Assembly (NCBI GenBank): GCA_035048485.1
Contig: CM068588.1
Span: forward strand, 26,191,118-26,255,117
Direction of reading: 5' to 3'
Source: Pteria penguin
Taxonomy: Eukaryota; Mollusca; Bivalvia; Pterioida; Pteriidae
DNA length: 64,000 bases
Shown here: piece by piece, positions 1-31,241 of the stretch
Layout: each line of letters starts with the position of its first letter
Numbering within the stretch: position 1 is the stretch's first letter
Program-made: the position numbers and the translations under genes
Notes under the pieces: model-generated
What the model was told of the DNA's origin: nothing
Databases searched by the model: none
The model's input: the letters and a program-made list of their open reading frames with translations, nothing else

Positions 1-215
1 TCATGACTAGTCAATCTTCCCTTCTGTATCTATCAAGACTAATCAATCTTCTCTTCTGTATGTATCAAGACTAGTGAATCTCCCCATCTATGTCTGTCTA
101 GACTAGTGAATCTTCTTCCCTGTATCTCTCAACACTAGTAAATCATCCTTTCTGTCTCTCTCAAGACTTGTCAATACTCTTTTCTTTTCTCTCACCTAGT
201 AAATGTTCCTTTTTA
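1..215. repeat. 32-bp minisatellite, about six units, truncated by window start
   Basis: The word gactagt/gactaat followed by caatctt and a pyrimidine-rich stretch recurs at exactly 32-bp spacing (gact or its variant at 5, 37, 69, 101, 133 and 165), then decays near 197. It probably lies in the PFKFB intron that precedes the first visible exon. The array may continue to the left of the window. Confidence 0.85.
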
Positions 216-728
216 TATTTCATTATGATAATGATTCTTGTCATACTGTTATACGTTATAGTGTGCTTCTCTCCCCTTTCAATCTCATTTATGCTACATG
301 TATTTCTCCACTTGAAATTGATAAATGGACAAAATGTTTCATGTTTATTACATTGCATAATTTTCTCTTATCAGTATAAGCTTGTAACTTTTTCTAACAA
401 GTCAATGAACTGTTTCAGATTTATATAAATGTATAATGCTCTGTCTTTCTGCTAATTTATCAATGCTATTTTTTTTAAACTATTACCATCCAAACACATA
501 GCAGTAATTTGTAATTTAAGCGCTAATTAGTCAGTGGTTCTTGTGTTTTAAATTTGATTAATTATCTAATGTTATTATGGAGACGAATGTTTTACAGTTT
601 TTATTATTCTAAGAAAAACATAAATCTAACATGTTTAAATTTATTGTTGATTTTTGATCGTAAAGTTTTCTATCATTTTGTGTCAAAATAAATTTTGTTT
701 ATACAAATTTTCTTGTTTGGTTTTGCAG
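216..728 (+). other. intronic sequence, no gene seen
   Basis: AT-rich sequence ending in a pyrimidine-rich tract and ttgcag at 723-728, the acceptor of the first visible PFKFB exon. The two short overlapping open frames between 161 and 428 have no recognisable motif and look like chance. The preceding PFKFB exon is not here. Confidence 0.6.
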
Positions 729-19535
<18,807 letters not shown>

Positions 19536-19873
19536 CGAGAGTAATGCCTTAGTCAAGAAAATGCAGATCATATCACTAGACTTATAAAGACAAGAAAATA
19601 AGTCCAAGTGGAAACTGTAAACATGTCTTCATTGTTCATATGATCTGCTGGTCATTTCTTACCATACATGAATTTATCCATGTGAATGTAACATAAGGGA
19701 TATGTTATGCTGATTAACTGGTATTACAAAGGTTCACTACTTTTGTGCAATTATACTTACTTGTTATCTTCCAAAATCTTTGCTTTCTAAGACTCTTTGA
19801 TCAGTTACAGTGACATATTTGTCTTTTACTGACATTGTAGAATTTAACACATTGAGAACTTTCACTTTAAACT
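19536..19873 (+). other. PFKFB: PFKFB 3' UTR start
   Basis: Sequence directly after the TGA. No further conserved exon or canonical poly(A) signal was seen. It runs into the array at 19874. Confidence 0.5.
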
Positions 19874-20370
19874 GTACATCTGTTGACAAGTTCTAAAAAA
19901 TCATCCAACAACTGGGACAATAAGAAGTGTACATCAGTTGACAGAGGTATAAAGTTGTACATTTGTTGACAGGGACAATAAGAAGTGTACATCAGTTGAC
20001 AGAGACAATAAGAAGTGTACATCAGTTGACAGAGGTATAAAGTTGTACATTTGTTGACAGGGACAAAAAGAAATGTACATCTGTTGACAGAGACAATAAG
20101 AAGTGTACATCAGTTGACAGAGGTATAAAGTTGTACATTTGTTGACAGGGACAAAAAGAAATGTACATCTGTTGACAGAGACAATAAGAAGTGTACATCA
20201 GTTGACAGAGGTATAAAGTTGTACATTTGTTGACAGGGACAAAAAGAAATGTACATCTGTTGACAGAGACAATAAGAAGTGTACATCAGTTGACAGAGAC
20301 CAAAACTAAACTGTATATCTGTTGACAGAGCCTGAAAGATGCATATCTCTTGACAGAGACATAAAGCTGT
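19874..20370. repeat. ~28-30-bp minisatellite with ~88-bp higher-order unit
   Basis: The core gtacatctgttgacagagac / gtacatcagttgacagaggt alternates with gacaataagaa or ataaagtt spacers. Three basic units form an ~88-bp block repeated about three times between 20050 and 20320. It lies in the 3' UTR or just beyond. Confidence 0.85.
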
Positions 20371-20587
20371 AAAACAGTACACCAATAGAAAAACAGCTCA
20401 ACCAGAATAAGAATGGTCACTCAGACTGTTATAGGGTCTTAGCTAACAAAGATGCACTTCTAGTTACCATTACTTATCATGATCTCATGTCTGTTGTCAT
20501 GGCAATAGAAACAAATTCTTATCCTTGCATATTGTCATTAATAATTGTTATCTGTTTTCATTATTTATATGATTAATCCATGATGAA

Positions 20588-21150
20588 AATGATGTTAAAG
20601 TTCACTTCACCCTTATAATTATGTAAATGGTGTTAATTAAAGTCCAAGTCACCTTGTGTCTTTATGTTGATGATGTTAATTAAAGTCCACTTCACCTTGT
20701 TTAATTATGTAAATGACGTTAATTAAAATCCATGTTACCCTGTAATAATGTTAGTGATGTTAATTGAAGTCCACATCACCTTTTGTAATGATTTAATGAT
20801 GTCACCCTGTGTAATTCTGTAAATGATGTTAATTGAAGATCACATCACCTTTTGTTATGATGTTAGTTGAAGTACATGCCACCCACTGTAATTATGTAAT
20901 GATGTTAATTAAAATTCATGTCACCTTGGGTGATTATGTAAATGATGTTAATTAAAATCCATGTCACCCTGTGTAATTATGTAATGATGTTAATTAAAGT
21001 CCATATCACCCTGTTTAATTATGTAAACAATGTTAATTAAAGACCATGTCATCCTGTGTAATTATGTAAATGATGCTTATTAAAATCCATGGCACCCTGT
21101 GGTATGATGTAATGATGTTAATTGAAGTTCACTTCACCCTGTCATATTTT
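20588..21150. repeat. ~43-46-bp minisatellite, about 12 units
   Basis: The unit is gatgttaattaaagtcca, a tcaccctgtgtaat stretch and tatgtaaat, moderately diverged. Each unit contains an ATTAAA word that could act as a variant poly(A) signal for PFKFB. Confidence 0.8.
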
Positions 21151-24100
21151 CACAGTATGTTTTTAATTAGTCGTAGAGGGGAGATGGTTGAGGTGTTAGA
21201 TCTATAGAGTAGAAGTGAAATGCATCAGCTTGGGTAACTGCTGATTTGTATTTGAATCATGCCTGATGTGTCTGTAATTCTGTGCTCCCATCCCCATGTT
21301 GAATTTGATTATCAACTTTACTTAAACCAACCAAAATATGTTCATTATATCAGATTGTGTTGATAGATCATGGCACAAGTATCCCACAACCTAGTATATA
21401 CTTTATGTATCAAAATTCAGCTAGATTGGTGCTGTGTCTGTTTTAGGTAAACAATATACAGATATCTTATGGTAAAAGGCTTAAGAAAGCTGGATGTGGT
21501 GCAGCTTTAGCAATAATATACATATTCTAAACACACACACAGAACTATTTAGAATTGGTCTCTTCTGATTGTAATAATTTGTGTTGGTCGTGTGCCATAG
21601 AAATTGTTGATATTTAAAGTAGATATAGTTTGAAAGATAATGGAACTGTGTACATGTACTGATGTTAAAAAGGTAATGAAGGAAATGCCATACTGGCCTA
21701 CCTGTTGGGGTTGAAAGTTAAATCTGGCTTCTCCAATCTAAACACCCCCTCCTCCGCCCCCATTTTAATATTGAATTATGATAAGTATAAACATTTTTAA
21801 TTTTCCTGGTCTCTTTGTAATATGATTTTAGTGTAAAATGCATACTGAATTGTTTTGCACAATACCTTTACGTATTTTTTCACATTAGTTTATTTTTGCA
21901 ACTGACCCCATTCTTGCATATGATGTGAAAAACTGATTCTTATGGAACAGACCATATTAGAAATAATATTTTGTGATATATGTATACATATTATTTAAGA
22001 AGATAGTTGCTCAATTCATGTTGCTCATGTATCTATATTGATTACCCTTTCCTTATTCATTATCATACAATGACATCATGATTTAGTTCACATACAATTG
22101 TATTGATATTTGCTGAAATGTCACGTACTGTTATACATATTTTAAGAGGTGAATAAATACATATATTTGTTGATTTTTAGAAGTTTTCATTATTTGAGAA
22201 AAACATATGCATGTTGGTAAAGTCTTGGTTCTAAATACTGGAGTCTCTGAAACATGTATGCCGGAGTCTCTTAAGAGAAATTGTGTGTCCATATATCATG
22301 GGGAAACTATTAAGATATGTATTTTGTAATTCATCATACAAATTGCTACAAATGAATCCACCGCAAAGCTGTAGCTGATTCCAAATCTTACCATGGCTTC
22401 TCATTTTGAACGGCAAGTCATATTGATATTGAACTTTGTAATATTCTGTGGTTGGTCCTGAATAAAAGTGATAATCGTCGTAGCAAATTGGAAAATTGTA
22501 TTATCGCCACTCTTCCTAAACGAAGACAGACTTTGTGCGCTGATGAATCGTTTGGATTGTGGTGCAGATGTTACGGTATTGATTCCCGCCATTTAATAAG
22601 ATCTAGGACATTTGCTGCATGATTGAGCAGACGTGTAGAAAATCGGATCCGTCCTACATTCAAATACGAAAACAGCAGCCATCTTGAAAGTAGTGTTTCT
22701 ATATGTGTATTTCCCCTTGATGGTAAGCCCTTTTGATACTGAAAATGTATTATTATAGTTGGTTCTAATAAAAATCAAACCCTACATATATTTGAAATAG
22801 CCTTCATGGCAGCCATTTTGAAAAAAACTTGTTACTTCTTTGAGAAGTAAATCTTATTGATACTTGACCCTAATAGGATCAAACCTAAGGTGGTGCAGTA
22901 AGAAGATCCTATATGCTGATATTCAGGATTGTCGGTATTTTGAGAAGAAAATATTTGATCGATTTTTTCCAAGGGACAAGTCCCGTTGATGTAAAACATT
23001 AAATGGATAATAGCTAGACCAATTAGCAAGTCCCATAGGATATTCCGAAATATTGGGTGATTAAAATAGCCATCTAATGATAATAATTCTTGTATATGCA
23101 ACTGAACATTAGCTTTCAGATTTTCAAAACAGTTCTGAAAATCACATTTAAACAAGATCAACTTTTCCTGGTCTTGTCGTTCATGCCCACAGTAGAGTTT
23201 AATTCTGGTTATCCGTGTATGTCGGGGTTATGATATCCGTTTGCATGTGCAATACGCCTTATCGACTTGCATAAATCGGTTGCAAAGTAAATATTTACTG
23301 AGCAGAGTATTCAGCGGGTACTGCAATAATTCAGATGTGTCTTTAGCAATAAAAACATATCTTCTGGAGGCTGTTGTTCTTTTTCCAATATCTGGAACTT
23401 GTAATAGTTTGGCACTGAGAGGTCAAGCTTAAGGTAAAGTTAATTAATAAAGCACAATCATTAAAGCCATGATCTCGAGAAGTAAGCGTCTTCGATCGAG
23501 TTGTTATTCTACCGTGAAAATGTAGTAAATATCAGTAAAATTGCGAAATCCTAAGTTGTTACATGTTTATAGCTGTTGTAAAAAGTTTACTAACGTCGTC
23601 CGTCATATCCTTGTGACATTGACCTCTGAGTTTTGAAATTGTCTTACATTGAACGTGCTTCTGCGTATCGGATCAGTTGAGAAACATAGATACTAGAAAT
23701 TAATATGGTAAGCGAAAGTTACCACAGATCATACATGTGGAATTCATTTACAATTGAAAAATCAGTTTTATCACGTTGTCTTTTAATGTAATAGGATGTT
23801 TGTCAATATGCAGGATATCACCTATGTTAAACACAAGTGTCTTACAAAAGATATTTCACGATAGTACTTACAACCGTGTATCGCGCTAAAACCATGCAGT
23901 TTAAGACTTGCGGATAATTACAGATGTGGTAGAAATAAAATTGTAATTCAATATCAGGCTACATGTATGTTACTGACGTTTTTACAGTAAATGGTAAGTA
24001 GTAGTACTTATATCTTCTACTCTGAGGGAACTGACTTTGTTTTGTGATAGTTTTCACCACATCCTTCATTGTATCAAATGTATTTATATTCTATCACAGT

Positions 24101-24400
24101 CATTGTGGCTTATAATCTAATCAAATGTAAAAGTATATCATACTGAGTTTTACTCGCTCTCATTAAGTTACCCTCTGTATCTAACGTTCGTCTTTCTAAA
24201 ATTTCGTCTAAAATTGTTTTGCACAAATTAATTATATGACTCTCCAATACGGGACTTCCGAGATATGCACCATTTGAAAATATTGTTAAATTACTTCAAA
24301 AAGAGCGGTTAGAAGCCGAACTGTCTTGCGATAACCCCTCCCCACCCCACCCCACTAAAACACCTTATCCATTTGGGCTCAGTGATAAAATATTTCATCA
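21151..24400. other. no gene recognised; includes one diverged dispersed repeat
   Basis: Mostly unassigned AT-rich sequence with an AATAAA at 22152-22157. Around 22590-22900 the phrase pattern ttggttctaataaaaatcaaac with gcagccattttgaaa appears in related forms and looks like a dispersed repeat. The 109-codon reverse frame at 22832-23161 begins inside such sequence and has no family motif. Confidence 0.45.
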
Positions 24401-24639
24401 GGGTAAGATTTCTTCTTACAACAATTATACCGATATTTTTTTTATAGACCATCCGTTAAAATCTCATGGTCGACGCTGCAGTGGTAACATTAGACGACGT
24501 AATAGATTACATAGGTCTCTGGATGACCTTTTATGCACTGCCAAAAATAAGGGTCAACATGCTCTTTCATCCATTCCCGTAACCAGATTAAAGTCTATTT
24601 TGGATTAAGCTGATCATGGTAACATGGACTGATCAAGAC

Positions 24640-26460
24640 AAAAAATGATTTTTTCATTTTCAATGAACAAACTTTTTCCAAAAATACCATCACTCCCACC
24701 AAAATACGATTTATCACGATTAGGTTTGTTAACAATACTTTAGATTTACTTATTATCTTTAATAATTTTAGAGATCACAGAATCAAATCCAAAATTCCCA
24801 AGTATTTCCAAAATCTTTAACCACTTCTCATTTGTTTTCATTTACATAAACCTATTGGAAACATTGTTTTCAATTTACAGTGCTCTCACTTTCGATCCTA
24901 ATATTTCTGAATCTATGCCGTCTTCTTGATCTTGTGATAAATACTTTTGTGTTTGTATTTGCTAACAGACAGCTAATAAAATTATCACCGTTTAAAAACG
25001 ATCCTTTCTTGTATAAGTTCGTTTAAACGAATTCAACTCTACGAATACATACAAAGTAACACAGCTATCTAAAAACAATATACTTCTTGACCACCATAAC
25101 GCAATGTACGATTTCAAAATCAACATCGATAAATTTTCCTTCTGTGTATTGGCTCCCTAAGCAACGTAAAACCCATACAAATCAAGATTATTATCAAATT
25201 CATACAAATCAAGATTATTATAAACTTCTAGTCATTGTGCAACTACCATTCTGTCTAAACACAGCACTTCCGCATTTAAAGCTGTCAAAGACCAAATAAT
25301 TAAACATTGTAATGTGGTTTTTGAAAATAGCAACATCAATTACTTTTGGTCTATAAAAATTTTGGCCAAATAATGATAAACTATTGTCAAGGAAGTGAAG
25401 TTTTAACATTTGATTTTTCTACCTTATACTCTTCTAAACCTCACGAGTTAATAAAGACAAACTGTTGTCTCTAATATGCTGGCGTTTCTGCAGAGAGTCT
25501 AAAACATACCACTGCTCTTCTAATTACTCTGGATATTTTCTAATAAACAATATAATTCTAACAAATATCGGAATTGCAGTGAGATATGTATTGTCATCAC
25601 TTTACTGATAGACAATATTTTTGTGCAATTTAACGGCAAGATATATAGACAAATAATGGGAATTCCTATGGGCACCAACTGCGCCCCTCTTGTGGCAGAC
25701 ATGTTTTGAAAGGGACTTCGTGGCCAAACCCAAAAAAATTAGACGTTTTGAACTTATTGATAAGTTTAACAACACTATAGATATCTGGATGATATACTTA
25801 CAATCGATTAACCTTAAGTTTGAAAAAAACATTAAAGACAATAATCCTTCGTACTTCTACTCAATAAACAAACCTAACAAAGAATCCCCCTTTGTTGGTT
25901 GGTTGATTGGTGTTCTACGTCGCTTTCATCAATTTTCCGTTTATATCGCGACATTGAAGCAGAAGGTAACTAACGTCTTAAACAAAATGTCGCAACCCGA
26001 GAATCGAACCCGGATCGACCACGCTGCAAGCCAAGTGCTTAACCACTAAATCAAGTCTGCTTCTCCCCTTTTGTTGGACATCAATATCAAAATTAAAGAT
26101 AAAACCTATATATACTCTAGTATTTACGATAAAAGTGAAGACATCGGATTTCCTGTCGTTAAGTTTCTATGTTTAGATGGCGATGTTCCTAGACTCCCAT
26201 CATATGATATTTACATTTCCCAATTGGTTCGATTTGCAAAAGCCTGTACTGACGTTTTGTATTTTCTTAACAAAAACGTACAAATTACGTCGAAACATTT
26301 GACTCGGGGTTACATATATCATAAACTCAGAAAAAACTTATAGATCTTATTCAAAGCTTTCATAAAAAATCAGAAATATTTATTTTATAAAATGAATTTT
26401 ATGACCTCTCTTCCTGAGAAATCTGTTGATCCTTGTTTTATATATGGAGGATTATTTATA
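24640..26460 (+). pseudogene. degenerate reverse-transcriptase retroelement (copy 1), + strand
   Basis: Recognisable in shifting frames. Around 25060-25150 is TQLSKNNILLDHHNAMYDF then YWLPK; around 25280-25370 is a KDQIIKHC and NYFWSIK stretch. At 25600-25710 lies LIDNIF, then GIPMGTNCAPLVADMF, an RT core motif. From 26080 come IYDKSEDIGFPVVKF, LDGDVPRLPSYDIYISQLVRFA and ITSKHLTRGYIYHKLRK. Many frameshifts and stops are present and it is interrupted by a SINE at 25899-26064. The type resembles Penelope-like or related non-LTR retroelements common in molluscs and cnidarians; the class was not resolved. Confidence 0.75.
25899..26064 (-). mobile_element. tRNA-derived SINE inserted in the retroelement relic
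   Basis: On the - strand it has an A-box region (tttagtggttaagc), a B box ggttcgattct and a tail ending caccaatcaaccaacc. Flanking 12-13-bp repeats of cccctttgttgg lie at 25887-25898 and 26065-26077. Its tail matches a fragment at 35325-35386. The centre differs from the SINEs at 7361, 55709 and 58220. Confidence 0.85.
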
Positions 26461-26567
26461 AAACTTTAAATGTGTGTTCTTTGATTGTGCTGCGTTTGCG
26501 GTGAGTGGGAAAATGGGCGCCCGTAAACCGGTTAACCACACCAACTGACTGACGCTTGTTACTTCAG

Positions 26568-27063
26568 GGCATTCACTGCGGGTGTGTCTAGTCAAACAGG
26601 AGACGCTCACTCCTCTCGGGCACCTGGTCTCACCTCTGAATTTCAGGGGTCCGTGAATGTCCACTGTGATACATTGTTGTGAGTGCCATAGTCATGAGAC
26701 ACCAGTTACTTTCGTATTTTACATCAACGTCACACTTATTCCCTTTGCAGTGTGGAGCTCGTAAAAAAGTTCCCCGCGGAGGGTTTGACTTAAGTGTTTT
26801 ATACCCCTTTTTCTGATGTTATGTGGCTTTCACACTTTCTACACAGTGTTCGTTCACATTCATATATATATATACAGTGCTGAATTATGTTGTTTCGTTT
26901 GTATGTCAGGGCATTCACGGCAGGTGTGGCTAGCCAAACAGGAGACGCTCACTCCTCCCGGGCACCTGGTCTCACCTCTGAATTTCAGGGGTCCGTGAAT
27001 GTCCACTGTGGTACATTGTTGTTAGTGACATAGTCATGTAACACCAGTTACTTTCGTATTTTA
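26568..27063. repeat. 155-bp direct repeat, two copies
   Basis: Nearly identical blocks at 26568-26722 and 26909-27063 begin gggcattcac and include caggagacgctcactcctc, cctctgaatttcaggggtcc and agacaccagttactttcg-like ends. Related weaker words occur near 17630-17700 and inverted near 30290-30350. Non-coding. Confidence 0.8.
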
Positions 27064-27254
27064 CTTCAATTGACCGTCTTAAGTCGGTATCTTAACCGCA
27101 GCACAATCGAATATTTTTGTGATGTTTTTCCATGTATATTCTACTATTATCATATTTTGTGTGCATGTTCTTGGTGATTTGTGTCATACAGCTTTGTAAG
27201 ATGTCTTCTGTTTCTCTCCTAATATTTTAATCCGACAGAATCTCCTATCCACAT

Positions 27255-27545
27255 TTCTACAGTGATCTTGTATATAAACTCAGAAGGATCGAAAGCTCCC
27301 ATGTCTTCATCGCATCAGGTCTCAAAATAGTCAAACGCCTTCGCGTATGACCCCAAGTTCATACCTAAGACAACAATTCTTGTAGTGGACCCCTCTACAA
27401 TCCTTTCCAGACTTCTGTTGAAGCGTTGCACTCTAACTCTTAGAGTTCTTGTCTAAACCTCCTCAAAGGAGATAAGGTCCTAAGCCTTGTCCCGTCACAC
27501 TAACGGTTCCTCAGTCGACCGTCCTAAGTCGGTTACTTTTCTGCA
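27255..27545 (+). pseudogene. retroelement 3' coding fragment
   Basis: Starts with a FYSDLVYKLRRI reading (27259-27294), then GLKIVKRLR and later LLKRCTLT. I associate these phrases with the C-terminal part of the same class of reverse-transcriptase elements found on either side. It has several stops and frameshifts. It may be the continuation of copy 1 beyond the direct repeats, or a separate insertion. Confidence 0.5.
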
Positions 27546-27924
27546 TTACAATTAATTTATTTTTTGGAGATGATTTCTATGTCTTTATTGTTTGCTTTTT
27601 TGTGTTTATGATGAATCTTGTCATACGGCGGAGTCAGATGTTTATGCTTTCTTTCATATTATTTTTGTTCAAGCATCATTCAGTGACCATGAAAATATAA
27701 ATGAAGTATATTTAATTTTCTAAACGACTGACTGTTTCCTTTATAATATATATGAAAGAGAAAATAGAAGACATCTTGCCAAACTATGACAAAAAGAAAA
27801 CCACCAAGGACATGCATATAAAGCATAATTACAGTCACATAAATACAGATAACGACATTACAAAAATTCGATAGTATTACAGTTACGATACCGACTTTAG
27901 GATGGTCAATTAAAGTAACAAACG

Positions 27925-28710
27925 CCATTGTGGTTTACTGGTTTACGGGCTCCCACCTTCCCAAAAATGCAGCACAATCAAAGGACACACATTTATAAAT
28001 TCATAAATAATCCTCCATGTAGAGGACAAGGATCAAAAGTTTTCTCAATACGAGAATTTTGACAGAAAACCTTTCATGGAGTAATATACTAGTATCAAAA
28101 ATATGTTAAGCGACATCAACACAAGCTCTGTCCATTTGTAAGTGAGCTCTGATCTTTCATCTGTAGGAGTCCTGACTAACAGTCAGAGGGAATGAAGCTC
28201 GGGACCTCGTCGGGAAAGTTTTAAACAATATCCATCATGGAAACTCACCATCCTGTTAGATGTCTTTATAAGGCTGTAGAGGGGCACAATACATGATCTA
28301 TGGTCTTTGCGATGGTGTCAGGGTCATACTCTAGATATCAAAGGCGTTTAATTGCCTCAGAACCCAACATGAAATAATCCTTTATATATTTTTGAAAGTC
28401 ACATTTCAAAAATTTAGAAAAAAAACATATCTGAATAAGATCTGTAAATTTTGTCAGAAGTTTTTGTCGACGTTTATGATGTCTGTAAGCTTGAGTCAGA
28501 AGTTTGAAAATGATTTGAGAATTTTTGCGTGAAAATCCAAAACGTTAGTGCAGGTTCTAGCAAATCGAACCAATTGACTTATCTAAATACCATATGATGG
28601 GAGTCCAGGGACATCCCCATCTAAATGAAGGAAATTTACAATAGGAAATCCAAAGTCGACACGTTTATCTTATATGATGTATAAGGATATCGTTGTTAAT
28701 TATTTCAATA
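27925..28710 (-). pseudogene. degenerate retroelement relic (copy 2), - strand
   Basis: Reading the - strand from about 28620 gives LDGDVPGLPSYG, then SQLVRFART and a KILKSF stretch, parallel to the 3' half of copy 1 in the opposite orientation. The 3' flank (about 27940-28030) mirrors that of copy 1 at 26430-26540, including the cccgtaaaccggttaacca-like end. The two relics therefore form a spaced inverted pair. Confidence 0.6.
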
Positions 28711-29513
28711 TATAAAGGTGTTTCTTTAATAAAAAAGGAATTAGCAGGTATAAGTATCTCGTTTTAGGCCACAGCGACACATATTTTGTAAAGGAACAGT
28801 CTGATTTCAGCAGCAAGTATACAGAAAAAAGGATCATCCAAATGTTAGAATTTCTTATAGATAATATTTTTGTGATATATGGTGGGAAAGTGTTCTAAAA
28901 GATTGTTGGCATTCCTATGGGTACTAATTGCGCGCTTCTTCTGGCCGACATATTTTTGTACTTTTACGAAGCAGAATTCATACAGTCTCTGCTCTATAAA
29001 GGCAACAAACAATTAGCATATCGGTTCAACTTTACATACAGATACATCGATGACGTTTTGTCGATTAACAACCCTGTATTTAAAGATCACCTCAACATCA
29101 TATATCCAAAGGAACTCGAGATAAAAGATACAACAGAGAGCGCATCTTCTGTTTCATGCCTCGATATACTCCTATCAATTAGTGAGGATGGTTCATTAGT
29201 AACCTCTCTCTATGACAAACGGGAAGATTTCAATTTCATTATTACCAACTTCCCTTTTCTCAGTAGCAACATACCCGCAAATGGCATCTTCATTTCACAA
29301 CTTATACGCTATGCAAGGGCATGCTGTAAATACGAAAATTTAGTCCTGAGATCGAGGCTTCTTGCCACGAAACTACTCTTACAAGGATATATTGAGGAAC
29401 GTTTGAAATTGTCAATGAGGAAGTTCAATGGTCGATATAGGGATCTAGTGCAATTTCAGGTTCCTCTTTCAAGAATGTTAACCGATATTTTGGGACATGA
29501 CCATACAAAATAA
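28711..29513 (+). pseudogene. reverse-transcriptase retroelement relic (copy 3), best preserved
   Basis: From 28917 a 198-codon open frame begins MGTNCALLLADIFLYFYEAEF, directly after GIP. It contains the RT catalytic box YIDDVLS, then SCLDILLS, LYDKREDFNFIITNFPF, ISQLIRYARAC and ends RMLTDILGHDHTK. The same frame extends upstream to about 28746 (RYKYLVLGHSDTYFVKEQSD) but is broken by a TAA at 28896-28898. A frameshift is likely near 28745, where KGVSLIKKELAG reads in another frame. It differs from copies 1 and 2, so it is a second subfamily. Probably inactive. Confidence 0.8.
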
Positions 29514-29711
29514 CCATCTTAACTTTTTGACTATACTTGATTTGACATAATATATATATAGACATTTGTTCACGTGCGTTTCCGACACCGGAATATCAGT
29601 CAGGCAGCATTTGTTACCTTAAATGTGAAAATTTGACTTCGTGTTCTTGTTTCCTTCGTGTGTTCGTGAGTAATGAATTTTTCAAACCCCGAGTTATCGA
29701 CTGCTTAAATA

Positions 29712-29894
29712 TCATGTTATTGGACATACTGATAAGGTCGTAGCGTTTTGAAGTTTGAATAGAGTGTATGAAGTCCCTCTTATAACAATATAAAATAAAA
29801 CTTCTATAAGGGGAGCGGAGTTAGTGCCCATAGAAATCTCAATAATTTGTTGATTAACATTGCCATAAAATTGCACGTAAATATTCTCCATCAA
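29712..29894 (-). pseudogene. reverse-transcriptase fragment (copy 4)
   Basis: The - strand reads ENIYVQFYGNVNQQIIEISMG and then TNSAPLI, clearly parallel to the RT motif of copy 1 (LIDNIFVQFNGKIYRQIMG). The GIP triplet has decayed to EIS. Only this short piece is visible. Confidence 0.6.
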
Positions 29895-30576
29895 AATATG
29901 ATGGCATTACATAACGCATCACGAATTCATTATTTTAATTATCATATTGTTTGTTTGAGAAAACTCCAAATGTATTTGAAATACAGAGATATGATTTCAA
30001 AATTTCTCAAACAGTTTTCCAATGACGTCTTCAGAAGATTTCATTGACCAAAAGTAAATGACGTTACTTACTACTGTTAAAAATTACATAACAGTATATG
30101 GTCTTTAACTGCAGTAAACGCGGCAGTACCAAGTAATATGTTTAGAAAGCACAGTTGTAAAGCAATGAATAGAATATGACATGAAACGTGATTTATATGG
30201 AGTTATGTGTAATTTAGGCACTACTCTATTCAATAAATCTACAACAGTAACTGATGTTACCAACAAACAGCAATGAACATTTATGGGATTCGTTGGATAT
30301 CAAATGTGAAACCGTGTGCGCGGGAGAAGTAACTGTCTCCTGACTGGCTAGCAACATCCCCATGAATACCCAGAACACAAAGACGATAGAAAATTCAGTA
30401 ACGTTGCATCTCCAAAGAGAATCATACAATCATATAACATCATATCACGAATTTCGTAACACATAAGTTAACATCTCTTAATATTTTGCGAAGCACGAAA
30501 GATAAATGGAACAAGTGTGGGTATAATGTGAAATTCGAAAATAATTTGCAATGTCATCGTGACACTCATTATAACG

Positions 30577-30745
30577 CACCATGGTGGACATTGATGGATA
30601 GCTGTAGTGAGCTTTATCTGTCTGGCTACCCACAATGCACCTAAGTGGACATTCATGGCCTGTGTACTGACCGCCTCCTGTCTGGCTCTCTACAATGCAC
30701 CACGGTGGACATTCATGGCCCTGTGTAGTGAGCGTTTGGCTACCA
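30577..30745. repeat. ~67-bp tandem repeat, 2.5 units
   Basis: Words gcaccatggtggacattgat, gcacctaagtggacattcat and gcaccacggtggacattcat recur with gtctggcta between them. The overlapping - strand frames translate this repeat. Confidence 0.75.
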
Positions 30746-30839
30746 TCAAACACTATTAATACCAAAACATTTAGATATTGCAAAAATAGTTCAATACTGC
30801 ATACAGGAGAGTATTGTGGACTGTCACAGCGACGCAATG

Positions 30840-31073
30840 TCAGTACAGGGATATAATAGCATCTAAATCCTCCTCGGACAAATCAAACAAGTCAAAACCT
30901 CTCCTTTCCCGAGCTTCTAAGACAAATGACAATTTCGGAAAACGTTTCCTAAATGTCATTAGAGCCTCTTTTGAGAATAAAATTAGGCCAATTCTAAGAA
31001 GAATGTAATCATCAAATGAAAATGAAATTGTTGGATCCTTTCTCGTTTTGGTAAAATTCCCTCGTATATCCAT
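30840..31073 (-). CDS. possible small ORF, unknown
   Basis: An open frame of 77 codons from the first in-frame ATG (MDIRGN...) ends with DLFDLSEEDLDAIISLY, giving an acidic C-terminus after a basic middle. It lies 3' of the 457-aa membrane protein gene on the same strand, with about 170 bases between. No family is recognised. It could be an exon of a larger gene, a relic or chance. Confidence 0.25.
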   Translation of the reverse strand: MDIRGNFTKTRKDPTISFSFDDYILLRIGLILFSKEALMTFRKRFPKLSFVLEARERRGFDLFDLSEEDLDAIISLY

Positions 31074-31241
31074 TTCATTCCTCTTAAGATTACACAACAC
31101 TAAGACACGTGTTGGCCAAATGTCATAATTTAATGTCTATAAACAATGTATGTAAATAAAATAAAACAAGGTCATAATATACAATCAAGATGACCGGGAT
31201 ATCACTCTTGGAAAATTCAAATCGACTGGCACCAGTATCTG

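Noticed and set aside
22832..23161. 109-codon - strand frame
   Set aside because: No recognisable family; lies in sequence with dispersed-repeat phrases and lacks supporting splice or start context.
30478..30837. 119-codon - strand frame with repeated HECPPWCIV
   Set aside because: Follows the 67-bp tandem repeat; no independent support.
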